Assembly (NCBI GenBank): GCA_003415625.1
Contig: PYIU01000002.1
Location: 2,418,001-2,482,000, forward strand
Source: Aquanectria penicillioides
Lineage: Eukaryota; Ascomycota; Sordariomycetes; Hypocreales; Nectriaceae
Length of the DNA: 64,000 nt
Direction: 5' to 3'
Under the pieces are notes generated by a model. The model was not told where the DNA came from and did no database searches. It worked only from the letters and a program-made list of their open reading frames with translations. The translations under genes were made by a program, and so were the position numbers. Below, piece by piece: positions 11,527-22,402 of the stretch (its first letter is position 1; each line of letters opens with the position of its first letter).

Positions 11527-14500
11527 CAGGCACCGACGTGTCGGAGAAGGCGACTGGGGACCAGGGACCGTCGACTTGAGGTAAATGAAGATGCGAAACG
11601 CAAAGTGCGGCAGAACAGGAACAAGCCGGGGCAGGCGGGCTTGAACTCGTTAATAGCGTTGTAATGCGCAATCACAAAGCGCCGCTCTGGGGATGGTGGG
11701 CCAGCATCCGAGAGCGAAGGGCAAGGGCGAGGACGAGGACGAGGACGAGGGTTGTGTGAAGGCGGCGATTACAAGGTGTGCGGCGTTGTGGAACCGGGAC
11801 AACGAGATTTGGGAAACACGGGAAGATGATGAAGAGAGGAAAAGAATGGGGGGGAAACGTGACAATGTAGGCGGGAAGATGGGAGGAAGTCGGAAAATGA
11901 AATTCCTGGGATGGGGGATCGGATGGGATGGAATAAACTTGGCATGGCTCCTCCAGGACCTACAACCTAACTATGACCTATGACATGACACACTTAAAAG
12001 TGAGATTCATGTCTGGGGGGCACCCGAAAACCTGGCCCAACCGTCAGAAGGGATCGAGCTAGCCCAGGCACCTTTCTGTGGCATCCAGGAGACAGGAGAC
12101 GGGAGACAGGAGACGATGGCCTATGGCAGAAGCCTGACCAACCTAGACTAAGGCTAACACCAACCTGCAGCAACTGCAGGAGTCTGTCGCCGCCTTGAAT
12201 GCGCTGGGCCCGCAACGGATTGCTGCGAGATGGAGGGATGATGGAGGGATGGAGGATGCGCCGGAGTGGTGGTGGGGGCGCGCTCGTCGTTCTGCGCTGG
12301 AGAGGGCGAGGGCCCTGAAAGTCCCTTCGGCCCAGGAGGGGCTTGGCGCATTGTCCACAGTGGCTCCGGCTGGTTCCAGCGGACATCCCGGCCCTCCGCA
12401 GCCAGGGACTAGGCCGGATCGGCTGAAACAAGCCACTGGATGCCGCAAGTTAGGGCGACGTGCAGCGAGTCGCAAGGAGTCCAGCCCCAAGATCCAGGAC
12501 CATGCCAGCTGAACCCCATGTGGGCAACGGAAATGGCACGCACAAGCATGCACGCCACTAGACTGCCTTGCGTTCAGCATCCACTTCGCTATCAACCAAT
12601 TTTTTTCTTGTTCCTCATTCTTTCCAGCACCTTTTTTTTTTTTTTTTTTTTTTTCCTTCTTCCAACGTGTCTTTAATCTCGGCCGGCATTGGTGCTTCTG
12701 CGCGTGGTAAATGAAAGGCACCGTCCGCGTCACGAATTTCATCACTCTCATTTCGATGCACCTCGCAAATTACATGCTGGGTGTGCGTCGAGCCCTCGAT
12801 CATCACGTCACGCTGCCCGTGCTACGTCAGGTACCTTGGCTAGCTCGCACCTGCCTCGGTTCCACGCCGCCGGTCGCGTCACAACCGCTTCGTCATCGTG
12901 GCTTGGGGGGGGGTTTCTCATCTCATGTTACGGAGTAGGTAGGTAGCAGATAGATCTGCGTCAACCGCGAGGGGGTGGCTTTGTTTCTTTCCTTGTCTTA
13001 CCATTCACATTTCTATACCCATCGATGTCATTGGGCTCCGAATTAAGGTGAGAGACACCAGCCACTGCAATCGTAGCTCGGGACTTTATCAAGTGGAAAT
13101 CCTTTCACCTCGACGCGACGGATCTGGACCGCCATTGTAAAGTACGATGGCCATTATCCCCTTCTAGGAACCCAGTCGATACCCAAATGCCGATCTCAGA
13201 CACACCTGGCAAGCTGGAGGCATCGTCGCGTCACTTGGGGCGGCATCTGGGCGATTGATCCCCCATTCAAACATCTAGATCAGGCCCTAGCGGCGCTTCT
13301 CCATCGGCGTCATCCCTCAGCCATCGTTCAAACGTGGAGCCGTTGTCCGCTAAATTAAAGTCCGTCGATGGGGCCTCACGGCCTCTTCCATCATCATTCC
13401 CAGTTCCTCTGACAGGTCCGGGGCGCCCTCCTGTAATGTCTAGCAGGGACTGTCAACGCCAGCCACGGGGCGGCCAACAGCCACTAGTACCTAGAGGGGA
13501 ACAGGAAACGTCCCAACCATGACGATGGCCGATTGCGTGTGTGGTGGTCGAGCCCGTATCTATCTATTGGTCCGTCTCGTAGTGCACAGATCACTCTATG
13601 ACGGATGGACGTTGGCTCTCAACGACGGCCTCCAGATATGTGACTGGACGAAACTCGTATTCCATTTACGCGCTGTTGTTGACATTTTGAGTATTAGTCG
13701 CAGGTAGCTTGTGCCACACTGGCGCGTGTCGTGCAGTCCACGCGACGAGACACGGCTACGGTAGCAATCGTGGCACCTATCCATACATGCCTTGCATCAC
13801 CCGCCTACAAGTCCATCTCCAATTATGGTAGCAGTCACAAAGAGGAGGAATTTCTCCGTCTGCCGGCCGATCAAACATGGGCTCCCGGGACGGACCATAT
13901 CTACCCGAGAACTACTAATTGGAAGCGAGGTCGATTCATTGGAACCCATGCTGGTCCATAGTCCGCAGCCATGCTCCATCATTGTCGTGACAAACCAAAC
14001 CCCCATTCCTTGTCAGGAACGGGCTGGAAGTTTGGAATTGTGAGTCGGTGAGCCGCTGTCTCCCTTAACTTGTCAACTAGCGCACGCCTGCGGTATCTAG
14101 GTACTACAGGAAGTGCGTACTGTAAGTGCAACACGCTCCATGTAGTCCACCCTCCGCCCCAACCAGGCAGGGGTGGTGCAATATGTGGTCCTGTGCAGCA
14201 AAAGGATGCACCCACAATCTACTGCAATCTACATGCTGCTGCAGTACAGTCCCTTTAATTCTGCAATTCCCGTGCCTCCCGGGCCACCAATCTCCCCATA
14301 TGTCCGCCCTTTTATTTCTTCTCATTTTTTTTCGGCATGGTTATTTTAAGGTCCGTCTCTTCAAAGTAACATAACAGTAGGAAACGCGAGGCGTCGTTTC
14401 CCAAATGCAATTCAAATAAGACGCGTTAATCTTGTGTTGCCCGTTGCACCTCACTCACTCATGGTATCGATGTTGTCCTCAACATCAAAATATCACTTGG

Positions 14501-14939
14501 GGTCAATTTCTCTTGATTAGGGATTCAATTGACCGTCGTGTGCAATCAAGGTGCAGATTTTGTCGTCACGTATCAATCCTCTTGAATGACACAATTTGGT
14601 CCCACGAGGCTCTGGCTTCCTCATGCCTCTTGAGCCATTCACTGGGCTGCTTTGGGGATATGCGGGGACGGAGCGGCAGGGCGGCATACGACCGCCTCCG
14701 ATCGCAGCCCAAAAGTGACTCCGATCCGATAACGAAAACGACTCCCGCGAGTTGCTTCACCCCGTCGTAGATCCATCTCTTGCCTTCATTCTGAGAACCA
14801 ATTGAGCCGCCATTGCACCCTCCGACCTCCAATTGCGCTGTGCTCCCAGTATCATTGATCACATTCTCCGAGCCGGCTCCGGAACCCCGGTGTTGCAGCC
14901 TGCTCCGGCCTCTAACCCCGCCTACGCTGAACGCAAACG
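11527..14939. other. Divergent intergenic region (3.4 kb), no supported gene
   Basis: Lies between the minus-strand Cys-rich protein gene and the MFS transporter gene. It holds a GAGGAC repeat (11728-11750), a T23 tract (12632-12654) and a GTAGGTAGGTAG motif near 12936. A frame of about 200 codons at 12143-12751 on the minus strand is compositionally poor, includes poly-Lys from the T tract and has no domain, so I leave it out. Confidence 0.55.
12632..12654. repeat. Poly(T) tract, 23 T
   Basis: Pure homopolymer in intergenic DNA. It generates an artificial poly-Phe/poly-Lys frame. Confidence 0.95.
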
Positions 14940-16824
14940 ATGCCGGGAACGCAATCGCCTGGAACGGCTTCGAGCCATCCTACCGAGACTTCTCCCCTCC
15001 TAGGAGACCGTTCCGGTCCAGACACTGCAGACCATGATACTGAGAGTGGTCGTGTGGGAGGAAGCGAGCCCGAGCGGCCGGCTGTAGCCAAGAAGATGCA
15101 CCTCATCCTTCCGGCGGTCGGCATCGGAGTATGTCCCGAATTTGAACTTCGACACTGTAAAATACGTTGCATCTAAACATGGCCACAGGTTTTTATGGTT
15201 GCAATTGACCAGCTCCTTACCGTTGCCACATACGCCAAGATTGGCAACGAGCTCAATTCTCTCAATAACACCAGCTGGATAGCCACAGCGTAAGGTCCAC
15301 GAGGTATCCCACCAGACCCGCCATCACCCACTTACGTTACGCCATACAACGCAGATATTTCCTTACCCTCACGAGCTTCCAGCCTCTGTATGGTAAGCTC
15401 AGTGACATATTCGGCCGCAAGCCGTGCCTCCTCTTCGCATACGTCGTCTTCGCCCTCGGTTGTTTAGGATGCGGGCTCGCCCGATCCATGGGAGAGTTAT
15501 GCGCCGCGCGTGCTTTCGCCGGCGTGGGCGGTGGCGGCATGAACTCGGTCGTTTCCATCCTATTGAGCGATCTTGTGCCATTGCGGGAACGCGGTGTTTA
15601 CCAAGGGTACATTAACATCCTCTGGGCGGCCGGAACCTCGACGGGGGCGCCCTTGGGAGGGCTGTTGGCCGACTCGGTTGGTTGGCGATGGTAAGCCAAT
15701 ATATCATTTTGACGTTTTATGTTGGATGGATACTAACTAGGCGGCTCGAAAAGGTCATTCCTAGGCCAAGTGCCTCTGTGCTTTGTGGCCTTCGTTGCCG
15801 TCTACTTTGTTCTTGACCTTCCACCCGTTTCGCACGACCACTGGCTCACTCGGATGCGCCAGATCGACTTCCTCGGCGCCTTTACCCTCGTCATCGCCGT
15901 TGTCGCACTTCTTGTCGGGCTCGACTCAGGTCCCAACCTAGGCTGGTCTCACGTCGTCACCATTGGTTCCCTCTCGGCTGCTCCAGCCCTTTTCGCCCTG
16001 TTCCTGTTTGTGGAGATCAAGGTGGCCTCGAACCCATTCGCTCCAGGCCACATCATTTTCGACCGGAGCCTGTTCGGATGCTACCTCGCCAACTTCTTTG
16101 GCGTGGCCGGCCAGCTGGCTGTGCTGTTCTTCATGCCCCTATTCTTTCAGGCCGTTCAGGGAAACAGCGCCACGCAGAGCGGTGTGTTGCTTGTCCCCGG
16201 CATGATAGCTGGTGTGATAGCTTCCCTCACCGGCGGGTGGTGGATAAAACGCACTGGGCACTTCTACTGGGTCACGGTGTTTGGCTACGGAGTCCTCCTC
16301 TTTGCACTCCTCCCTTTGACCTTGTCGGTGGTATTTAGGTCTACCCCTGGGGAGGTCATCGGGCTTGTCCTCACATCATTGGGATCTGGATGCGGTAGGT
16401 GCCAAATCGATGATGATGACCAGGTCTAACTGAAGTTGCTAAATAAATCTTAGGCATTACCACTACACTCGTTGGTCTCCTCGCCAACGCTGCCGTCGAA
16501 GACACTGCCGTCGTCATTGCGTGCTCATACCTCTTTCGTTCACTCGGCTCCAGCATTGGTATCAGCACCAGCTCTGCAGTGCTTCAGCAAGTTCTTAGAT
16601 CACAACTCGCCTCCCGGCTCTCAGACGGTAATGAGGCTCAAGAAATTGAGGAGAGGGTGCGGCAGAGTCTTGACTATATCAAAAAGCTACCTCCCCACAT
16701 AGCCGATCAAGTCAGGACCAGTTATCAGGCCGCTACCTTGGGCGCATTTGCGCTTATTTTTGTGTACTTGTCAGTCTCCTTCCTTGTTACCTTCTGGATC
16801 AAGGAAAAGCCTCTCAAGCGGTGA
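14940..16824 (+). CDS. MFS transporter, DHA2-like, resembling Fnx1/Vba vacuolar amino-acid and drug exporters
   Basis: Five exons: 14940-15128, 15189-15289, 15355-15690, 15754-16394 and 16454-16824. All four introns are GT-AG with good donors (GTATGT, GTAAGG, GTAAGC, GTAGGT), and the phases close to a 545-residue protein. After a ~45-residue cytosolic tail there are about 14 hydrophobic segments. MFS motif A (GKLSDIFGRK) sits in the loop between helices 2 and 3, and a motif-C-like stretch follows later. The opening AIDQLLTVATYAKIGNELN and the line WIATAYFLTLTSFQPLYGK are typical of the Fnx1/Vba branch, which moves basic amino acids or drugs into the vacuole by proton antiport. Substrate is inferred only. 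No drug cluster neighbours are present. The 3' end faces the TBC gene, 287 bases away. Confidence 0.88.
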
Positions 16825-17006
16825 TCCCTCGAATCTGGCAGTTTAAAAAGGAACTGGACAGTACTTGCTACAAAAAGGGGAGACTGGAAACAACAGTGGC
16901 ACACGATAGGAAACACGAATGAGGTCATTATAGAGACATGATGGAGTATTATAAAGCGCGGGTCAAATCAAGTTGTAACATGATATATATTGCCCATCAG
17001 GACGCA

Positions 17007-17012
17007 AATAAA
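17007..17012 (+). terminator. Candidate polyadenylation signal of the MFS gene
   Basis: AATAAA about 180 bases beyond the MFS stop codon, within the short convergent spacer. Confidence 0.4.
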
Positions 17013-17111
17013 CTGACTTAGCGGAATGTGACGGCCATGTATATTCCCTAACATTATTTCTCTGATTAAAACGATCATCAAGGCATCATTCAATCCATCC
17101 GATGGTTATCA

Positions 17112-19577
17112 TCAACTTTTCCCTTTGTGGATCGGCTCTAGCCCAAATATCTCATCTGAGCTCAGGGGATTCTCTGTACTTGATGTCACCTCGCCAAATA
17201 AGAAGGCATTTCTGTCACGACTCATGGTGTTAGAAACCCGCTTCTTATGTTGAATCTGAGGCGATTTCCTAGCTGATGGTGGAGATTTGGGGGACCCAGC
17301 GTCATTCGGTTCGAGCATCCAAGAGAAGGAAGATTGTGCCAATGTAGATCGCGTCGGAACTGGGGCCGAAGGGCGCACCTCGACCACCGGACCGGCGCTT
17401 AAAGGATCAGCCACAATGTTATCAACGGAAGTATCCATACGATCAGGGCTGGGTGGAGCCAAAACTTCTTCTCCTCGCGGCGCGATGTACTCTGAAATTT
17501 TGAGACCTGCAATATCAACATCGGTCGAGGCTGAGGAGATCGGATCCGGTTGTAGTTTGACATTCAGCGCATCGACAACTGGGCTGTTTTCAACGATGAG
17601 AGGAGTGTGATGGTTCGTTTCGGGCGGGGGTGAATCAAGAGTAGGTACTTCCATCGACGAGTCTTCTAGGTAGATCTTGACGAATTGAATTTTCGCGGCG
17701 GCAATCTCGATAAGTTCGAGGCTCTTATCCTTGTCGTCTAAATTGGTCGCAGATAATGCCTTGAGGTTGTTGATCGTGTCATCGAGCATTGCTGCAAGTT
17801 GTTGGTTGCGCCTCTCTAATGCAATGAGGCCTCGCGCAACGCCTTCTTCATTCAACATGTGTCTCGGTGACAATGCGGTGTGTCGAGCTTCGTTAATGTT
17901 GCGTCTAATTTCGCCCATGGCATCTCGGACAGCTTGGTTGATTCCCAACTTTTCACCCCTCTCAAAAACTCCCTTGGCTCCCTTTGCAGCTCCTTGGAAT
18001 AGGGCTTCCATTCCACCTTGCTGTTGTTGGATAAATCTTGACGCAGAGGGAAGGGGCGATTTCGAACTGAATCCTCGGCTGCGGAGTGAATGAAACCCCC
18101 CGAAGCTCGGGGTGGATGATCGTGAAGCTCCTGGTGGAGATGTTACGGTTGGCATCTTGCCAGTGTACTTCATTATGAGAGAGGCTCCACCTGAGGGAGT
18201 CAAGTGGTCTTTCAGGTAAAGCGCGTCATCAACAAACGTGTGAGGACCGTGTGGTTGTGTTGGGGGAGGGTATTTGAGGAGAAGTTGGAGGCAAACCGAG
18301 TAGTCTGCTTCAAGTACTGTAATAAATTATGAGAAACTGCAAACGGGGCTGAGGAAAGCGAACTCACACTCCCATCGAATTCGAATTAACATGGCAACGC
18401 AGATGAGATCTATAAGGTCCAAGGACGGGTCTATGGCGAAAATCGTATCCCACAAGACTAAGAACTGGTCAAATGGGAACTCTCTACTAAAAAGCAATCG
18501 GATCCACCGACTTGGTTCTAGTCAGCATTGAGTTCGGCCAAACGGCGCCCAAAAGACTTACATGAGAAAGATTTGGGGAAGGATTTCGATGTTAGTGAGA
18601 TGAGCTGCCAACTCAGGGTCCACCTTGTGAAGGCACACCTCATGAATAAACTTGCTCCTCTCAACGATAGTTGAGCTCTGTTCTTGAGTTTTGGTCAAGT
18701 TACCAGGTACCTCCTTGATTTCGTAGAATGATTGCGCATGGTCCATGAGCTTCGAGAATAGGATGAAGGCATCATGTTCGATGAAACTAGCATCGAAAAT
18801 GTTGGAAAAGACCTCGTCAATAGTGGTGTCAGACGGGACACTTGAAGAATCGAGTGCGTCGTCTTGAATAGCATATACAATGGGCGCTAAGAGCTCATGC
18901 ATGCCTTGCCGGTACCCACCTCTAGCTGGGTTGAGTTTGCAGTACATGAAAAGGATGTCTAGAATCATGGCTTGTGTTTGGGACTCATGGTAGGAGGCTT
19001 CGTCGGGAAGTCTTTTGACATCCTGCTCAATCTCGGCACGAATGATTTCATCTTGACGAACAGTGTTCCAAGGCGACTGGGTGATTGTGAGCCAAGGCGT
19101 GCACGTGTGCAAAGCACGATGCTAAGACTCACATCGGCATCGTCCGCCAGAGGGTCGATGGAGAGCTCAGCGAGTGCTTCCGGGTGTTCGATAAACTTGA
19201 GGAAGTGCCGGCGTTTCTCAGCGTAGAGCTTTCGGCCCTGCTCCATGGCTTGAGACCAGCTCATCCCAAAAGCAGAGGTCGAGAGCAAGAACATCTGTGA
19301 TTGCTCGGAGTTAACAAGAGCTGCAGGGCCACCATCGGGCGTGAGAGTTCAACCCTCAACTCACTTTCCAGCACAAGGAGCGGCTGCCCGACACACATGG
19401 ACTAGAGGTTCCGTTGTACCTTACAGCACGCTGCAGGTCAGGAAGATCGGCGCCCTGAGCCTGCGTCCGGCGCCATCTCGACCTATCCCGAACGGCTCGG
19501 TCAGTTGCTGAGGTCATTGTAAAGGCAAAGGCTTGCATTCGGCGAATAACTCACAGCAGCTCGTCGAGAGGCTTCAT
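17112..19577 (-). CDS. TBC-domain RabGAP, TBC1D5-like
   Basis: Six exons on the minus strand: 19577-19555, 19482-19365, 19294-19133, 19076-18562, 18510-18368 and 18316-17112. All five introns are GT-AG and the phases close to 721 residues. The first exon is only 23 nt (MKPLDELL). The TBC domain spans roughly residues 45-380: KYNGTSSPC-type start (RYNGTSSPCVSGSRSLCWK), arginine finger IEQDVKR (IxxDxxR), glutamine finger GYRQGMHELLAP, and RWIRLLFSREFPFDQFLVLWD. Both catalytic fingers are intact, so it should stimulate GTP hydrolysis by a Rab, probably Rab7-type, as TBC1D5 does on endosomes and autophagosomes. The C-terminal ~350 residues are Ser/Pro-rich with a helical stretch (ERRNQQLAAMLDDTINNLKAL). 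No frameshift is needed. Confidence 0.88.
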
Positions 19578-20283
19578 GGGGGTCTTGCTTCAAGTGCCAA
19601 AGAAGAAAACCTGGGATCTGGCTCTCGCCCTGCGGTGGATGAGGTCGGTGGCGAGGCGTGAATCTGAATCCAACAACTCGGGGGCGGAGGCTGGAGGCGG
19701 GATGCGGGAGTGCGGGATGCGGGATGCGGGATGCGGCAATGGATACAAGAGGCAGGGATGCGGGAGGCCTGGCGGCGAGCGAAAGTGTCAGGCCCCGCTC
19801 CCATTCAACGCCCGTGACCCTCTCGCCAACGCTGAGCGGCCAACTCTAATAGCGCAGCGAAGGCTCATGCAGCGGACGACGGTGTTGCTCAACGGCAACG
19901 GCACGTACGGATGTGCTGGAACCGCCGCTGAGGGCTGAGGGGGTGGCAGCGGGGTCCCCCTGCAAGGGCCGGCAATAGGGCGCAACGACGCCCGACAGGT
20001 CGGTGACGGACGGTGCATCGACAGGGCGCCTCTGGCCCTTCATCAGAGGCTCCAGGGGGGGCTAGTCGCTAACCACGCCATCAGAATGGCCTCTAGTTCC
20101 GTCCATTCAACTCCATGATTACGCAGCCCACTTTAGCCTCGTGGCATTTGCACCCTCGTCAGCCACATCATCGTTCACCTACTTTCTGCGACGTCTGCTC
20201 GTCTCATGTTCGGACTCGCCAGGAAGCCTTGCCCGCCTTGTCAATCCTGAGGCCGGTGGGCATGAATCGCCCCGTGATCCAAC
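19578..20283. other. Divergent promoter region with a GCGGGAT minisatellite
   Basis: Separates the TBC gene (minus) and the WGDF-protein gene (plus). It contains the tandem array at 19698-19735 and GC-rich sequence around 19900-20040. No coding feature is supported. Confidence 0.6.
19698..19735. repeat. (GCGGGAT)n minisatellite
   Basis: Imperfect tandem copies of a 7-base unit GCGGGAT in the 5' region of the TBC gene. Confidence 0.8.
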
Positions 20284-22402
20284 ATGTCCGCGGATCTCTT
20301 TGCCGAGTTCAACAGCTTGTCGAGTAACCCACCGCCAGCTCCATCCCAACCTCACTCCAGCAGCAGCCCCTTTGCCACTCAGCCTCAAACCCAACCACAA
20401 CATCCGCCCCAGGCCGCGAACAGTGACCACTTTGATTTCTTTGGCACATCTAGCCATGACTCAACACTGAGTCCTCAACCTACCCCGCCACCCAGTCGTG
20501 GTCAGGTTTCCAATCCCCATCTGCCACTGCAAGCTCTTGGGGTAATGTGTCGACTCCATCAATCCCGGCAACCTCATCCAGGCCCCAAGTGGTGGCTGAA
20601 GAAGATGATGATGGCTGGGGAGATTTTGAAGTAGCCGAGACGACGTCTCCTGCTCCGGTTCAAAGCCTGGTCGTGGTAGCACCTCCCGTCATCTCACCCT
20701 CCATTGCCTGGCAGAGCCCAACTCAACCTGCAGGACCGAGCTTCTCGTCGCCGATAGCATGGCCAAGTTCATTTCAGCATTCACCTCCGGCGCCCAGCAA
20801 CTCGCCTTCGATATCATGGCAGAGCACATCTCCAGCTCCGGCTCAAAAGGAGCCCTTGAGAAACCGAATCGTTCGGGCCTCCACCCTTGATCTTGTGTCC
20901 AACAGCCTCGTCGATATTGACACTGCTCCTCAACAAACAGGTGGATCAGCTTGGGGGCAGCAACCAAAACAAAGGCTTAACCAACAGTTTGGGCAGCAGG
21001 CAACTCAAAGGGCGCCACAGTCATCGATTCCTGAACTCAAGCCGCAGGCGCGAGCCATACCTAAAGTAAAGGCCGGGCCAAGCGATCCCAACGTTCTTTT
21101 TGATGCCGAGGACTTTGAACTACAAGTTCCTGAAGGCGATGAAGAAGACGATGATGATGATGATGACGGTGATGATGAATTTGGTGACTTTGAAACTGTA
21201 GCCCCTGCTGCTGCTGCTCTGGCTAAACCCTCGGCATCAAATCCACCGCCTGTGCAGACATCACCGCCTCCGCCATCTATGGATCTCCTTTCATTAGACG
21301 ACCCTGCCCCTCTTCCATCACAATCATCCAAAGAGAAGCCACAACCAAGCCAACTTCTGGGGACCCTGTCATTTGGCTCGACAGCAAATTACCCACAAGC
21401 GCCCAAATCCCCATCCTTTCAGGAACGCAACCCCTTCCCCGAGTTGGCCATCAAGACGCCCACAGGCCCATCTCCACACGACGACAAATTAAAATCAGCC
21501 TCCCCTATCACGGCATGGCCAACATTCGGCAGCGCGGTCGATGACAAGCCAGTTGAGGAATACAAAGATGAGGATGACGGGTGGGGGGCATGGGACGACT
21601 TTCCGACCAACGACAGCAAGAAGGCAACCAGCGGGAAGAAGATAACAAAACAAAAAAAGGCAGACATTGACTCCACAAAGCCGCCTGAAAGCTGGGATTG
21701 GGATGCCGTCGACAACGTGCAGCCTTCAAAGCCCGAACCGAAGCTCGAGATATCCGATGATGCACCTCCACCAATCAACGTGCCGCCCCCATCCATCATT
21801 CTGTCCGTGTTCCCCGAATTACTCACTACGGGCGACGTTCTCTTCAAGCCTGTCTCGGGTCAGAGTGCATCCATCAAGCAGCGAATATTGTCAGATCCAA
21901 AGGCCATCGACTTCTTGGATGGCTATATCCTCCTGGCGATGACGCAGCGCGCGTCATCGCAGGTCGTAAGCAGCGCTGGCACCGTGACAAAATTCTCGCC
22001 AAGAGCATGTCCATCTCTGCGGCTGGGAGCAAAGGCATGAAAGCTAGCGGGCGTCGACAAGACTCAGTCGGCCCGTGAGGACCGTGAGGCTGCCGATGTA
22101 GTTGCCGTGTGGCGGGGCCAGGTTGGCCGGCTGCGGTCCGCCGTGGCCGCCGCCAAAGCAGCGGGCAAGGGATCGACGCTCCGGGTGCCCGAGATTAGCG
22201 AGACCATGCAGGTCACAACAGCCAAGATGGTTCCCACAGCTCCCAAGGCCTGCATAATATGTGGGCTCAAGAGAGAAGAACGAGTGGCCAAAGTAGACCA
22301 AGACGTGAGGACAGCTTTGGAGAGTGGTGGACTGAACACTGGGGCCACAAGGCTTGCAAGAACTTTTGGGTAGAGCACGAAAGAATGCTACGACAGCGTT
22401 GA
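20284..22402 (+). CDS. WGDF-motif protein with C-terminal zinc-knuckle, ppk6-like (four apparent frameshifts)
   Basis: About 706 residues once four single-base breaks are bridged: missing C near 20483-20493, missing G near 21938, extra A at 22040-22042, missing G at 22307-22310. The corrected length is divisible by three. It starts MSADLFAEFNSL, has DDDGWGDFEV, GDDEFGDFET and DDGWGAWDDF acidic W/F motifs of the kind that bind clathrin-adaptor ear domains, and a conserved C-terminal domain: RWHRDKILAKSMSISAAG, CIICGLKREERV, then GEWWTEHWGHKACKNFWVEH (CxxC plus HxxxC, likely zinc). Fungal relatives are often labelled 'serine/threonine kinase ppk6', but I see no kinase motifs here, so that name is doubtful. 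A membrane-traffic adaptor role is inferred from the WxxF-like motifs. An acidic Asp run lies near residues 195-210. Confidence 0.7.

Noticed and set aside
12143..12751. 202-codon minus-strand frame
   Set aside because: Contains poly-Lys from the T23 tract and has no domain.
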